Assembly: GCF_000711885.1 (NCBI RefSeq)
Contig: NZ_KL543995.1
Coordinates: 306,010 to 370,009, forward strand
Direction: 5' to 3'
Length of the DNA: 64,000 nucleotides
Source of the DNA: Chromobacterium haemolyticum DSM 19808
GTDB taxonomy: Bacteria > Pseudomonadota > Gammaproteobacteria > Burkholderiales > Chromobacteriaceae
A program made the translations under genes and the position numbers. Positions 40,819-50,438 of this stretch are shown here, in pieces; position 1 is the stretch's first letter; the number at the start of each line of letters is the position of its first letter. Under the pieces are notes generated by a model. It saw only the letters and a program-made list of their open reading frames with translations. It had not been told where the DNA came from and ran no database searches.

Positions 40819-42870
40819 TCACGAACCGTTCTTGAGTTCGGCGGCTTCGCCGGTTTCGCCCCCGTCTTCCGGCGGAGGGCTCTTGGGCGGCAGGAAGAAG
40901 GACAGCGGCGCGTTGAGGAAGCGTTTGAACAGCATGGGCACCAGCGGCCACAGCAGGCTGCCGGACAGCTTGCGCGAGCGCAGCGCCACCCACAGCGCCA
41001 GCGAGAAGCTGACCGCCAGGTTGGTCAGGCCGATCAGCGCCACGCCGGCGCAGCCCAGCAGCACGGTGGCCAAGGGCAATTGGAAGTCCTGCGCCACGGT
41101 GGCGAAGGCCAGGTTTGCGGCGGAAAAGGTGATGTGGCGGATGTCGATGGGCAGGCCGAGGATGAAGCCTATGGTGCCGGTCAGGCCCAGGAACATGCCA
41201 AAATAAAAGTTGCCTGCCAGCGCGCCTAGATTGTGCTCGATATAGCTGCCCAGCTTCCAGGCGCGGTGCTCGCCCAGCAACCGCTTCAGGCCGGCGTGGG
41301 AGGCGATGCGTTCCGGGATGCGGCGGTAGATCGCCTTGTTGTCGTAGTAGCCGGCGATCAGGCCGGACAGAAACAGGAAGACGCCGGCAATGGCGGCGTG
41401 CGGCAGCGCTAGGCTGTGAATGGGGTCGATATCGTGCAGCAGGCTTTGCGCCTTGGCCACGTTCACCACCGGCGCGCCAAAGGCGGCTTGCCAGGCGAAG
41501 GCGATCAGGCCGGCGGTGGGGATGGCCAGCAACACGTTGCCGAGGATGGCGACGAACTGAGTGCGCATCACTTTGACCACCAAGTCGGCCAGGTCTTCCA
41601 GCTGCTTCTTCTGGCCGTGGTTTTCATGCAGCACCGCGGCGATGCGGGCGGCGGTCATCGCCGGCTGCTTGGTGGCAATGGTGAGGTGCAGGATCTGCAC
41701 GATGATGAAGCCTATGGCGTAATTGAGGCCGAAGGCGATGCCTTCCCACAGCGGGGGCAAATGGCCGCGGCTGAGCATCAGCTTGATCAGCGCCATGAAG
41801 CCGACGATCAGGCCGGCGCCCATCGCCGCCTTGGCCATGGTTGACCACTCCTGGCGGCTCTCGGCGATATAGTGCTCGCCGTGGCGGCCGGCGTGCTCGG
41901 TGACTTGCAGCGCCAGCAGCTCCACATTGGACTTGAACAGATCGCGCAGGCTGTATTTGCGGTTCTCCGCGCGCGCGAAGGTCACGATGAGCTGGAACAA
42001 ATGCGGCTCTGCGGCTGGGTCGTGTTCTGGGTCCAGTATCGCCAGCAGCGCGCGGATGCGGGCGATGCTCTGCGCCAGCCGCAGGCCGTGGTAGGTGAGG
42101 TTGACCGAGATGCCGAAGCGCCGCGCATTCTTGCGCACCTTGTTGAGAATGCTTTCACACTGGTCCAGCAGCACCAGCACGTGCTTGTCGTCCTCGGCGC
42201 GCGGCAGGCCCTCCACCAGGTCGCGGCGGTAGCCGTCGACATAGCGCTGAACCTCGGCGTTCAGGTTGAGAAAAGGGGATTCGAAGCGCTCGATGTCCGG
42301 ATTGATGCGCACCAGTTCCGGCTCCAGGCCGATGGCGGTGATCTGGGCCGACAGCACTTGCACCGACTCCAACAATTGCAGCCGGGTCTGCTGCCAGCCA
42401 TCGGCGTTGTCGTTCTCCTGCCAGGCCATCGCCCGCCACAGCGCGTGCCAGGTGGCGTTGGGGATGGCCGCCAGCCAAATGTAGTCTTGTTTCCAGCTGA
42501 ACAGCCGGCTGAAGCGGTCTTGCAGCGAATCCGCCTTATAAGGCATGGGCAGGATGCGCTCGCCGACGCGGCGCAGCAAGGTGGAGCCGAAACCTTCGTT
42601 GGCCAGGATGCCGCATTCGGTATACAGCGGAATCTGCCGGGTTTCGGTCAGCAATTGCAGCAAGGCCTTGCGCAAGGCCGCGCGGTAATCGGAATGGTGC
42701 TCCAGCAGATAGGACAGCGCTTGCAGATTGACCACCGCTTGTTGCGGTTTGCCGGCGTCGTCGGGGCGTAGGCACTGCAGCAGGGCGGACAGGGCGTCGA
42801 GCTGGGCCGGCGCTTGGCTGATCTGGCGCAAGGCCTGTTCCAGGCTGGGGGACTGAATGTTTTCGCTCAT
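40819..42870 (-). CDS. Gcr-type 'site-specific recombinase' family membrane protein
   Basis: This 683-residue protein matches the SpecificRecomb family, named after a Neisseria gonorrhoeae Gcr report. The N-terminal 330 residues are helical and soluble. The C-terminal half carries about six membrane helices (AGLIVGFMALIKLML, IGFIIVQILHLTIA, AIAGVFLFLSGLIAGYYDN, NFYFGMFLGLTGTIGFILG, VLLGCAGVALIGLTNLAVSF) and ends in an acidic, Pro-rich tail. Nothing in it resembles a tyrosine or serine recombinase, so the name is doubtful; transport or envelope function is equally possible. No Shine-Dalgarno stands out. Confidence 0.85.
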   Translation of the reverse strand: MSENIQSPSLEQALRQISQAPAQLDALSALLQCLRPDDAGKPQQAVVNLQALSYLLEHHSDYRAALRKALLQLLTETRQIPLYTECGILANEGFGSTLLRRVGERILPMPYKADSLQDRFSRLFSWKQDYIWLAAIPNATWHALWRAMAWQENDNADGWQQTRLQLLESVQVLSAQITAIGLEPELVRINPDIERFESPFLNLNAEVQRYVDGYRRDLVEGLPRAEDDKHVLVLLDQCESILNKVRKNARRFGISVNLTYHGLRLAQSIARIRALLAILDPEHDPAAEPHLFQLIVTFARAENRKYSLRDLFKSNVELLALQVTEHAGRHGEHYIAESRQEWSTMAKAAMGAGLIVGFMALIKLMLSRGHLPPLWEGIAFGLNYAIGFIIVQILHLTIATKQPAMTAARIAAVLHENHGQKKQLEDLADLVVKVMRTQFVAILGNVLLAIPTAGLIAFAWQAAFGAPVVNVAKAQSLLHDIDPIHSLALPHAAIAGVFLFLSGLIAGYYDNKAIYRRIPERIASHAGLKRLLGEHRAWKLGSYIEHNLGALAGNFYFGMFLGLTGTIGFILGLPIDIRHITFSAANLAFATVAQDFQLPLATVLLGCAGVALIGLTNLAVSFSLALWVALRSRKLSGSLLWPLVPMLFKRFLNAPLSFFLPPKSPPPEDGGETGEAAELKNGS

Positions 42871-43062
42871 CTAGGGTGCTGGTTTGGATGAAAGTGAGTG
42901 GTGGGGGGCGCGACTCCGGCCTACGACCTTAATGGTAGGCGCAAGCGGCTGGATTTTCCGGCGTGGCGCGAGCGCCTGCTTCGAGGCGCGTGGAATCGGC
43001 ATTGGGATTTAGAGATGGGGACGATTGATTCAGTTTCCAGCTTTGCTTGCAAAATCACGCAA

Positions 43063-43091
43063 TTGACACCTTACTGACCAGTAAGTAGAGT
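43063..43091 (+). promoter_or_regulatory. Promoter with a palindromic operator before the tetR gene
   Basis: TTGACA (43063-43068) and TAGAGT (43086-43091), 17 bp apart, flank a perfect inverted repeat CTTACTG AC CAGTAAG (43070-43085) filling the spacer. This is the classic position for autorepression by the TetR-family protein encoded directly downstream. Confidence 0.7.
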
Positions 43092-43098
43092 GCTTCGC

Positions 43099-43683
43099 AT
43101 GACTCAAAGCTCCGATCCCAAGACCGACACCCGCAAGCGCATTCTGGACATCGCCGAGCAGTTGCTGCTCAGCCGGGGCTTCAACGCTTTCAGCTACCAG
43201 CACATCAGCTCGGAGCTGGGCGTGCGCAATGCCGCCATTCATTATCACTTTCCCAAGAAAAGCGATCTGGGCGTGGCCTTGATCCAGCGTTACCGCCGGC
43301 GTTTCCAACGCTTCATCGACCAGCAGGCGGAGCTGGATCCCCAGGCGCAGCTGGAGGCCTACTTCGGCTTGAGCGACAGCTATTACCTGCAGCATCGGCA
43401 GATCTGTCCCAGCGGCATTCTCAGCACGGAGTTCCTGACGCTGCCGGAAGACATGCAGCAAGAGGCGGCGGCCTTCATCGACGAGATGCGGCTATGGGCG
43501 GTGGACATCACCCGGCGGGGGGCGGCCTGCGGTCAGATGCGTTACGCCGGCACGCCGGAAGCAATTGGCATGATGTTGTTTTCCGCCTTGCAAGGCGCGC
43601 TGCAACTGGCGCGCATCGACCAGCAAGCGCTGGAGACCATCAAGCAGCAGGTGCGCTCGGTGCTGGGGCTGGACGGGCATTGA
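43099..43683 (+). CDS. TetR-family transcriptional regulator
   Basis: This 194-residue repressor has an N-terminal TetR helix-turn-helix (KRILDIAEQLLLSRGFNAFS, ISSELGVRNAAIHYHF, KKSDLGVALIQRY) and a helical ligand-binding C-terminus. The ATG at 43099 is preferred over a GTG three codons upstream. It lies just downstream of a palindrome in its own promoter and leads an operon with a thioesterase-like gene and a crotonase gene, so it probably senses an acyl-CoA or fatty acid; this is inferred from neighbours. Confidence 0.92.
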   Translation: MTQSSDPKTDTRKRILDIAEQLLLSRGFNAFSYQHISSELGVRNAAIHYHFPKKSDLGVALIQRYRRRFQRFIDQQAELDPQAQLEAYFGLSDSYYLQHRQICPSGILSTEFLTLPEDMQQEAAAFIDEMRLWAVDITRRGAACGQMRYAGTPEAIGMMLFSALQGALQLARIDQQALETIKQQVRSVLGLDGH

Positions 43684-43718
43684 GTGCCGGAATCACGACA
43701 ACAACAGAGGGGCGCTAC

Positions 43719-44234
43719 ATGGAGTACAAGAAAAACAGCATGAGCCGTATTGCCGACAAAGTGGGCAAGTTGCCGGCGGGAATGCGCAGCACCGTATTGA
43801 GTATGATGTTCGGCAAGATCGTGCCGTTTCTATCCACGGCCGGCCTGCGTTTCGAGGAAGTGGGCCATCAGCGTTTGACGGTGTCCATCCGCAACCGCAA
43901 GAAGGTGCAGAACCACATTCGCGGCGTGCACGCCGCGGCGATGGCCTTGCTGGCGGAGACTTCAACCGGCTTTGTCGTTGGCATGAACATGCCGGACGAC
44001 AAGCTGATGCTGCTTAAGTCGATGAAGGTCAACTACGTGCGTCGCTCGCAAGGCGATATGCGTGCGGTGGCCAGCCTGAACGCGGAACAGATCCAACTGA
44101 TGCACGACACGGAAAAGGGCGAGGTGCTGGTGCCGGTGCTTGTCACCGACGAATCCGGCGAATCGCCGATCGAATGCGAAATGCTGTGGGCGTGGATTCC
44201 CAAGAAGCGCCCGGAACAAGGAGCGGCGGCATGA
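43719..44234 (+). CDS. DUF4442 hotdog-fold protein (thioesterase-like)
   Basis: This 171-residue protein has the DUF4442 pattern of the hotdog superfamily: RFEEVGHQRLTVSIRNRKKVQNHI, then GVHAAAMALLAETSTGF and KSMKVNYVRRSQGDM. Hotdog proteins of this group are predicted acyl-CoA thioesterases, though the family is not biochemically defined. The ATG follows AGAGGGGC by about six bases. Its stop overlaps the start of the next gene (ATGA), implying translational coupling in a TetR-controlled operon. Confidence 0.85.
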   Translation: MEYKKNSMSRIADKVGKLPAGMRSTVLSMMFGKIVPFLSTAGLRFEEVGHQRLTVSIRNRKKVQNHIRGVHAAAMALLAETSTGFVVGMNMPDDKLMLLKSMKVNYVRRSQGDMRAVASLNAEQIQLMHDTEKGEVLVPVLVTDESGESPIECEMLWAWIPKKRPEQGAAA

Positions 44235-45046
44235 TCAATCTGGAAACGATGCGGATCGAACTGAACGAACATGTGGCGCTGATTCGTCTTAACCGCGCGG
44301 ATAAGGCCAATGCCCTGAACCGGCAAATGTGGCGGGATTTGCGCACCGCTTTCGAGTGGCTGGACGACACTCCCGAGGCGCGCGTGGGCGTGCTGGCCGG
44401 TGAGGGCAGGCATTTCTGTTCCGGCATCGATCTGGGCATGCTGATGGGCGTGCAGGCGGAGATCGCCGACGATTGCGAGGCGCGCAAGCGCGAAAAGCTG
44501 CGTAGGCTGATTCTGGAGCTGCAGGACTGCGTCAATAGCCTGGAACATTGCCGCAAGCCGGTGATCGCGGCGGTGCACGGCGCTTGCGTCGGGGGCGGCC
44601 TGGATATCGCGCTGGCCGCGGATTTCCGCTTCGCCGCCGCGGACGCGGTGTTCTCGGTGCGGGAGATCGACGTGGGCATGGTGGCGGACGTGGGGGCGCT
44701 ACAGCGGTTGCCCCGCGTGGTGGGCGAGGGCATGGCGCGCGAACTGGCGTTGACCGGCCGTGACGTGGCCGCGGAAGAGGCGCTGGCGATGCGTCTGGTC
44801 AACCGCGTGCTGCCGGATGCGGCCGCGGTGCTGGAAGCGGCGCTGGAGTCGGCGCGGCTGATCGCCGGCAAGTCGCCGCTGGCGATGCGCGGCTGCAAGG
44901 AAGTGCTTAACTACAGCCGCGACCATTCGGTGGCGGACGGCCTTAATTATGTGGCGAGCTGGAACGCGGCGATGCTGATCTCCGAGGATATCCAAAAGGC
45001 CGGCATGGCCATCCTGACCGGCCACGCGGCGCAGTTCCGCGACTGA
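44231..45046 (+). CDS. Crotonase-family protein, dienoyl-CoA isomerase-like
   Basis: This 271-residue enoyl-CoA hydratase/isomerase has oxyanion-hole segments ALNRQMWRDL, GRHFCSGIDLGML and AAVHGACVGGGLDIALAADFR. The stretch REIDVGMVADVGALQRLP closely resembles the catalytic region of delta3,5-delta2,4-dienoyl-CoA isomerase (ECH1), which has paired acidic residues there, so isomerisation of unsaturated fatty acyl-CoAs is more likely than plain hydration. The start overlaps the preceding gene. Hairpin AATGGCGCC/GGCGCCATT (45066-45088) follows as its probable terminator. Confidence 0.9.
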   Translation: MINLETMRIELNEHVALIRLNRADKANALNRQMWRDLRTAFEWLDDTPEARVGVLAGEGRHFCSGIDLGMLMGVQAEIADDCEARKREKLRRLILELQDCVNSLEHCRKPVIAAVHGACVGGGLDIALAADFRFAAADAVFSVREIDVGMVADVGALQRLPRVVGEGMARELALTGRDVAAEEALAMRLVNRVLPDAAAVLEAALESARLIAGKSPLAMRGCKEVLNYSRDHSVADGLNYVASWNAAMLISEDIQKAGMAILTGHAAQFRD

Positions 45047-45107
45047 GCGCGGTTTGTCCGTTCCCAATGGCGCCTGCGGGCGCCATTGTCGTTGGCGGCG
45101 GGCAAAG

Positions 45108-45136
45108 AAAAAGAGGCGCGGAGCACCTCTTTTTGA
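45108..45136 (-). terminator. Terminator of the binding-protein gene (bidirectional)
   Basis: AAAAAGAGG and CCTCTTTTT flank a nine-base loop. A and T tracts on both sides allow it to stop transcription from either strand; it lies between convergent genes. Confidence 0.75.
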
Positions 45137-45157
45137 GTCAAGCGGGTTCGGCAGCGC

Positions 45158-46381
45158 TTACTGAGCGGCGCTGGCGGCCGGCGCGGCGGCGGCTTCGCCG
45201 CCGACGGTGGACACCACTTCCCACTTGCCGCCCTTGACCTGATACACGGTGACCGCGCCGTTCTTGATATCGCCCTTGTCGTCAAAGGCGATCTTGCCGG
45301 TCACGCCGGTGTAGCCGGTCTTGCCCACTTCGGGCAGATAGGTCTTGGGGTCGGTGGATTTGGCGCGCTTCATCGCGTCCACCAGCACCATTACCGCGTC
45401 GTATTCATACGGCGCGTAGATCTGCACCTCGGTGTTGAACTGCTTCTTGAACTTATCGTTGAACGCCGCGAAGCCGGGCATCTTGTCGCGCGGCACGCCG
45501 CAGCTGGACGCGTATTGCCCGTCGGAGGCCTCGCCGGCCAGTTTGATGAATTCCGGCGTCTGCCATCCGTCGCCGCCCATCAGTTTGGCCTTGAGGCCCA
45601 GGCGCTGCATCTGCTTGGCCAAGGGGCCGGCTTGCGCGTCCATGCCGCCGTAGAAAATCAGGTCCGGCTTGCTGGCCTTGATCGAGGTCAGGATGGCGTT
45701 GAAGTCGGTGGCGGTGTTGGTGGTGAACTCGCGTTTCACCACTTCGGCGCCCTTGCCCTTGACCGCTGCCTCGAACTGATCGGCGAGGCCTTGGCCGTAA
45801 GCCGTGCGGTCGTCAATGATGGCGATCTTCTTCGCCTTCAGCCCGGTGGCGGCGAATTCGCCCAACGCGCGGCCTTGCTGCACGTCGTTGGCGATCACGC
45901 GGAAGGTGGTCTTGAAGCCTTGCTTAGTGTAGTCCGGGTTGGTGGCGGAGGGGGAGATCTGAGGAATGCCCGCGTCGGAGTAAATCTTGGACGCGGGGAT
46001 GGTGGTGCCGGAGTTCAAGTGCCCCACCACGCCGGCGACGCCGGCGTCAACCAGGCGCTGCGCCACTTGGGTGCCGATTTTCGGGTCGCCTTGGTCGTCT
46101 TCCGACACCAGTTCGAATTTGAGCTTCTTCCCGCCGATCTCCACGCCGGTGGCGTTCAGATCGGCGATGGCCAGTTTGGCGCCGTACTCGTTGTCCTTGC
46201 CCAAATGGGAAATGGGACCGGACATCGGCGATACCTGGCCGATCTTGACGACGGCGCCGTCGCCAGCGGCTTGAGCCGGGGCCGAAGCCGCCTGATTGGC
46301 GGCTGGTTGCTCCTGCTTGCCGCAGGCGGCCAGGGTCATGGCGGCAGCGGCAATGACGCTGAGGCGGACATATTTGTTCAT
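45158..46381 (-). CDS. Branched-chain amino-acid-type ABC substrate-binding lipoprotein
   Basis: This 407-residue type I periplasmic-binding protein of the LivJ/LivK group shows GQVSPMSGPISHLGKDNEYG, NSGTTIPASKIYSDAGIPQISP, AIIDDRTAYGQGLADQFE and YEYDAVMVLVDAM. The N-terminus has a lipobox (MTLAAC) followed by an Ala/Gln/Pro-rich linker of about 25 residues, so it is an outer- or inner-leaflet lipoprotein; classical Liv proteins of Gram-negatives are soluble. The C-terminus is Ala-rich. No permease or ATPase gene adjoins. The ATG at 46381 is chosen to give a normal signal peptide. Confidence 0.9.
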   Translation of the reverse strand: MNKYVRLSVIAAAAMTLAACGKQEQPAANQAASAPAQAAGDGAVVKIGQVSPMSGPISHLGKDNEYGAKLAIADLNATGVEIGGKKLKFELVSEDDQGDPKIGTQVAQRLVDAGVAGVVGHLNSGTTIPASKIYSDAGIPQISPSATNPDYTKQGFKTTFRVIANDVQQGRALGEFAATGLKAKKIAIIDDRTAYGQGLADQFEAAVKGKGAEVVKREFTTNTATDFNAILTSIKASKPDLIFYGGMDAQAGPLAKQMQRLGLKAKLMGGDGWQTPEFIKLAGEASDGQYASSCGVPRDKMPGFAAFNDKFKKQFNTEVQIYAPYEYDAVMVLVDAMKRAKSTDPKTYLPEVGKTGYTGVTGKIAFDDKGDIKNGAVTVYQVKGGKWEVVSTVGGEAAAAPAASAAQ

Positions 46382-46566
46382 GTGATGTATCCCCTGATTC
46401 TCTATTCTGTAGACTCTAGTCATCTCTTTGTGGCCAACGGCATTTTGGTGAAATGACCGTTGGTTGCGTTTGATTATGGGTAGCTGTTTGCGCGAGTGTC
46501 AATGTCAAAACCGGGGAGGGATGCAACTATTTGTAAACTTCTTCGCCAATGGTGTGTCTAAAGCGC

Positions 46567-46610
46567 AAACGCCCCCTGGAATAATTGCCAGGGGGCGTTT
46601 CTTGTATTTC
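46567..46610 (+). terminator. Strong hairpin between hemH and the binding-protein gene
   Basis: AAACGCCCCCTGG and CCAGGGGGCGTTT form a perfect 13-bp stem around an eight-base loop. On the minus strand it follows hemH by about 50 bp and is its likely terminator; the T runs are interrupted on both sides. The rest of 46382-46660 is AT-richer leader/promoter DNA of the binding-protein gene with no gene visible. Confidence 0.7.
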
Positions 46611-46660
46611 AAGTTTTTGAATTTAAAAGACTTGTTCGGATTTTTGCCGGCAGTCTTGTT

Positions 46661-47749
46661 TCAGGCCTTGGCGCCCAACGTCTGGGCTCGCTGCTGGCGC
46701 AGCAGGGCGTTTTCCTCCGGCGCTTCGCACCATCCCGACAGATTCTTTTTGATCATAGTCGAGATTGCGAGAATCCATTGCGGGTTTTCGTTCAAACACG
46801 AAATGTATCGATATTCGCCGCCCCCGTGGCTGAGGAAGGTTTCCTTGCCTTCCATCGCGATTTCCTCCAGCGTTTCCAGGCAGTCGGCGATAAAGCCGGG
46901 GCAGAGAATATCCAGCTTGCCGGTCTTGTCCTTGCCTAGTTGAGTCAATACTTCGCTGGTATAAGGCTGCAGCCATTCCGCGCGACCGAATCGGCTTTGG
47001 AAGCACACCTGGTATTCCTGTTGCGACAAGCCCAATTCTTCCGCCAATAAGCGGCCGGTTTTCTGGCATTCACAGTGATAAGGGTCGCCTTTGTCGCGGG
47101 TGAACTGGGGGACGCCGTGAAAGCTCATCACCAATTTGCCGCCGCGGCCATGTTGGCGCCAATGCGAGCGCACTTGTTCCGCCAGCGCGCGGATATAGCC
47201 GGGATCGTCGTGAAAATGACGAACGGTGCGCAGCTCCGGCATATTGCGCAGTTTCATCAGGGAGCGGAATACCTGATCCAGCGCAGTGGCGCTGGAGGAG
47301 GCCGCGTATTGAGGATACAAAGGCACCACCAGCAGACGTTCCACGCCTTGTTCTCGCATGCGGGCGATCACGTTTTCCACCGAGGGTTCGCCGTAGCGCA
47401 TGGCGAAATCCACGACTAAGTCGCGCAGCCCCATTTCACCCAACTGGCCTTTGATTAACGCAGCCTGCTTGCGGGTGTGGGTATAAAGCGGCGAACCGTC
47501 CTTCTCCCAGATTGCCGCGTATTTTTTGGCGGATTGGGCGGGGCGGGTGTTCAGGATGACGCCGTTGAGGATCAGCCACCAGAGCGCGCGCGGGATTTCG
47601 ATCACGCGGCGGTCGGAAAGAAACTCTTTCAGGTAGGGGCGCAGAGCCTTGGCGGTGGGGGCTTGCGGCGTGCCCAGATTCATCAGCAGCACACCGGTTT
47701 TGGGCGTGTAATCGTGGCGAAAAGGGGGTTCGGGCTTGAAATCCGCCAT
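46661..47749 (-). CDS. hemH: Ferrochelatase
   Basis: This 362-residue enzyme inserts Fe(II) into protoporphyrin IX in the last step of haem synthesis. It shows [13 protein letters not shown], the catalytic histidine region [41 protein letters not shown] and [16 protein letters not shown]. The length is standard for proteobacteria. AGAGG precedes the ATG. The leader contains a GC hairpin (CCGGGCG/CGCCCGG, about 47769-47790) just before the ribosome-binding site. A dispersed repeat separates it from ftsK upstream. Confidence 0.97.
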   Translation of the reverse strand: MADFKPEPPFRHDYTPKTGVLLMNLGTPQAPTAKALRPYLKEFLSDRRVIEIPRALWWLILNGVILNTRPAQSAKKYAAIWEKDGSPLYTHTRKQAALIKGQLGEMGLRDLVVDFAMRYGEPSVENVIARMREQGVERLLVVPLYPQYAASSSATALDQVFRSLMKLRNMPELRTVRHFHDDPGYIRALAEQVRSHWRQHGRGGKLVMSFHGVPQFTRDKGDPYHCECQKTGRLLAEELGLSQQEYQVCFQSRFGRAEWLQPYTSEVLTQLGKDKTGKLDILCPGFIADCLETLEEIAMEGKETFLSHGGGEYRYISCLNENPQWILAISTMIKKNLSGWCEAPEENALLRQQRAQTLGAKA

Positions 47750-47822
47750 GCGTGACCTCTTGGTTGGTGCCGGGCGGCGTTGCGCCCGGTTGGGTTTTTA
47801 GGGGGGGCAGCGGCCGGGTGAT

Positions 47823-47973
47823 CTTAAGACCTGTTTGCGATCTGCCGCGCGTCGTGAAACGAGGCTCGGTGAGTGCGCCATCCGGAATGCTCATGTACCG
47901 TGTGCACACTCCGCTTTCTCAGCGGTTTTCACCTTGTCTCGCCTCAGCTCGCGAGATCGTAAACTGTTCTTAG
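47823..47973 (+). repeat. Dispersed palindromic element, copy J (full length, 151 bp)
   Basis: Begins CTTAAGACCTGTTTGCGATC and ends GATCGTAAACTGTTCTTAG. It has exactly the same length as copy F and shares most of its interior (GCTCATGTACC, CCGCTTTCTCAGCGG, TTCACCTTGTCTCGCC) but carries GATC-type rather than GACT-type arms. The terminal TTA (47970-47972) is the ftsK stop codon. Confidence 0.9.
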
Positions 47974-50276
47974 TCTTCGCGGGACGGCGCCAGCACTGCG
48001 CGGTTGCCGTTGCTTTCCATCGCCGAAACCAGGCCGGCGGATTCCATCTGCTCAATCAGTCGCGCGGCGCGGTTGTAGCCTATGCGCAGATGGCGCTGCA
48101 CAGAGGAGATCGACGCCTTGCGCGTCTTGAGCACAATGGCGACGGCTTCGTCGTAAAGCGGGTCGGCTTCGCCGTTCGCCTCGCCGTCAAGGCCGGAGGG
48201 CGAACCGTCTTCGCTGTCGCTCTGGCCGGTGAGAATGCCTTCCACATAGTCCGGGCCGCCGGTGCTTTTCAGGAACTCCACCACATGGTGGACTTCTTCG
48301 TCGGCGACGAAGGCGCCATGGACCCGGACCGGATAACCGGTGCCCGGCGGCAGATAGAGCATATCGCCTTGACCGAGCAGGGTTTCCGCGCCCATCTGAT
48401 CCAGAATGGTGCGGCTGTCTATCTTGCTGGATACTTGGAAGGCGATTCGCGTCGGGATATTGGCCTTGATCAGGCCGGTGATTACGTCCACGGACGGCCG
48501 CTGAGTGGCCAGGATCAGGTGGATGCCGGCGGCGCGGGCCTTTTGCGCCAAGCGCGCGATCAGTTCTTCTATCTTCTTGCCGGCCACCATCATTAGATCG
48601 GCCAGCTCGTCTATCACCACCACGATCAAAGGCAGGGTGTCCAGCGGCTCCGGGGTTTCCGGGCTCAGGCTGAAGGGGTTGGGGATCTTTTCGCCGGCCT
48701 TGTCCGCGTCCTTGATCTTTTGGTTGAACCCGGCCAGGTTGCGCACGCCCAGCTTGGACATCAGTTTGTAGCGGCGTTCCATCTCCGCCACGCACCAGTT
48801 CAGCGCGTTGGCGGCTTGTTTCATGTCGGTGACCACCGGGGCCAGCAGGTGAGGAATGCCTTCATAGATCGACAGCTCCAGCATTTTGGGGTCGACCATG
48901 ATCAGCCGCACTTCCTTGGGCGTGGACTTGTACAGCAGGGACAAGATCATCGCGTTGATGGCCACTGATTTGCCGGAGCCGGTGGTGCCGGCCACCAGCA
49001 CGTGCGGCATCTTGGCGAGGTCGGCGGACACGGGTTGTCCGGCGATGTCCTTGCCCAAGGCCATGGTCAGCTTGGAAGCCATGTTCTGGTAGCCGTCGGA
49101 GCCGACGATTTCCGAGAGGCGCACGATCTGGCGTTTGGGGTTGGGGAGTTCCAGGCCCATATAGGTTTTGCCGGGAATGGTTTCCACCACCCGGATGGAA
49201 ACCAGTGACAGCGCGCGCGCCAGATCCTTCATCAAATTGACGACCTGAGCGCCCTTTACGCCCACCGCCGGTTCCACCTCGTAGCGAGTAATCACCGGGC
49301 CGGGATAGGCCGCCACCACTTTGACGTCGACCCCGAAATCGGCCAGCTTGCGTTCGATCAGCCGCGAAGTGTATTCCACCGTGTCCTGCGACACCGGTTC
49401 CTGTTGTTCCTTGGGCGCTTCCAGCAGTGTCAGGCCGGGCAGCGCGCCGTCCTTGGGGTCGGCGAACAAGGATTGCTGCACTGGCTTTTGGGCCTTGGTG
49501 GACAGCGGCACGTCCAGCACTGGAGGCTCGATCCGCAGCGGGATTTTCTCCTCGTTCTTCTTTTTCTCGGTGGTGATCTTGGCTTCGCGCTTTTGCGCGA
49601 TCTCTTTGCCGATTTCGCGATCTTTGCGCGCCTGCCAGTTGTGCCACAGTTTCAAGGTGCCGTCTTCCAGCGCGCCGCCCAGCCGCTCCATGATGTCGAG
49701 CCAAGACAGGCCTGTGAACAGGGAAAAACCGATGGCGGCGAGCACGCTGAGCAAGAGGTAGGCGCCAGACAGGCCCAGGCCGTGGGCGATGCCGAGGCCG
49801 ATGAAATGCCCCAGCATGCCACCGGCGGACAGGGGCAGATTGAGCGCTTTTTCCGCCAGGATGATGGCCTCTATGCTGGCGCTGGAAAACAGCAGCAGCA
49901 GAAAGCCGCCGATGGCGGCGACGGTGATGGGGTTGAGCTTGAAGCCCAGTGTTTCCATGCGCTGATAGCCCCAGGCGATGGCCACCAGGCAGAACACCAC
50001 CAGCCACCAGGCCGACAAGCCGAATACGTAGAGCAACATATCGGACAGCCAAGCGCCGAAAGCGCCGCCGTAATTGCGCACGGTGGGATCTGAGGAGCTA
50101 TGGGACCAGGAGGGGTCTTGCGGGGAGTAGCTTGCCAGCACCAGCACCAGGTAGACGGCCAATACGGCCATCAGCAACCACCACGCCTCGCGCAGCAGCG
50201 AGGCCAGCTGCGGCGGCAACGGGGTCTGGCTGTTTTTGACTACGGCTTTGCGCTTGAAAAGTCGCATTTTTCTCAT
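47970..50276 (-). CDS. ftsK: DNA translocase FtsK
   Basis: This 768-residue septal DNA pump has about five membrane helices in the first 210 residues, a charged coiled linker ([15 protein letters not shown]), an ATPase motor with Walker [15 protein letters not shown] and Walker [16 protein letters not shown], and a C-terminal winged-helix gamma domain ([21 protein letters not shown]) that reads KOPS and activates XerCD. The linker is short compared with E. coli FtsK (1329 residues) but normal for many bacteria. ATG 50276 or 50267 are both possible. The stop codon is contributed by a dispersed repeat; the last residues are [11 protein letters not shown]. Confidence 0.96.
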   Translation of the reverse strand: MRKMRLFKRKAVVKNSQTPLPPQLASLLREAWWLLMAVLAVYLVLVLASYSPQDPSWSHSSSDPTVRNYGGAFGAWLSDMLLYVFGLSAWWLVVFCLVAIAWGYQRMETLGFKLNPITVAAIGGFLLLLFSSASIEAIILAEKALNLPLSAGGMLGHFIGLGIAHGLGLSGAYLLLSVLAAIGFSLFTGLSWLDIMERLGGALEDGTLKLWHNWQARKDREIGKEIAQKREAKITTEKKKNEEKIPLRIEPPVLDVPLSTKAQKPVQQSLFADPKDGALPGLTLLEAPKEQQEPVSQDTVEYTSRLIERKLADFGVDVKVVAAYPGPVITRYEVEPAVGVKGAQVVNLMKDLARALSLVSIRVVETIPGKTYMGLELPNPKRQIVRLSEIVGSDGYQNMASKLTMALGKDIAGQPVSADLAKMPHVLVAGTTGSGKSVAINAMILSLLYKSTPKEVRLIMVDPKMLELSIYEGIPHLLAPVVTDMKQAANALNWCVAEMERRYKLMSKLGVRNLAGFNQKIKDADKAGEKIPNPFSLSPETPEPLDTLPLIVVVIDELADLMMVAGKKIEELIARLAQKARAAGIHLILATQRPSVDVITGLIKANIPTRIAFQVSSKIDSRTILDQMGAETLLGQGDMLYLPPGTGYPVRVHGAFVADEEVHHVVEFLKSTGGPDYVEGILTGQSDSEDGSPSGLDGEANGEADPLYDEAVAIVLKTRKASISSVQRHLRIGYNRAARLIEQMESAGLVSAMESNGNRAVLAPSRED

Positions 50277-50373
50277 GTTCGGCTATGACTGTCGCTGATT
50301 ATAGCCTGACACGCCTCGTTTAAGCGTGTCGGAATGTATTCAGCTTTGCTGACAAGTCTTGATGGCGTTCCCT

Positions 50374-50434
50374 TTAGAGACTGTGTATCAAAGTCTGTTG
50401 TGTAGACACGCAAGGCTTTAGAACAGGCTGTGAG
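50374..50434 (+). repeat. Dispersed palindromic element, copy K (61-bp minimal form)
   Basis: TTAGAGACTGTGTATCAAAGTCTG and TTTAGAACAGGCTGTGAG are recognisable arms with almost no centre. It lies between ftsK and the anmK stop codon (TTA 50439-50441), five bases from its end. The rest of 50277-50373 is the ftsK upstream region with no gene. Confidence 0.6.
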
Positions 50435-50438
50435 GCGC

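Noticed and set aside
40819-42870. The 'site-specific recombinase' gene as evidence of a mobile element
   Set aside because: It has membrane helices and none of the catalytic motifs of tyrosine or serine recombinases, and no attachment sites or mobile genes surround it.
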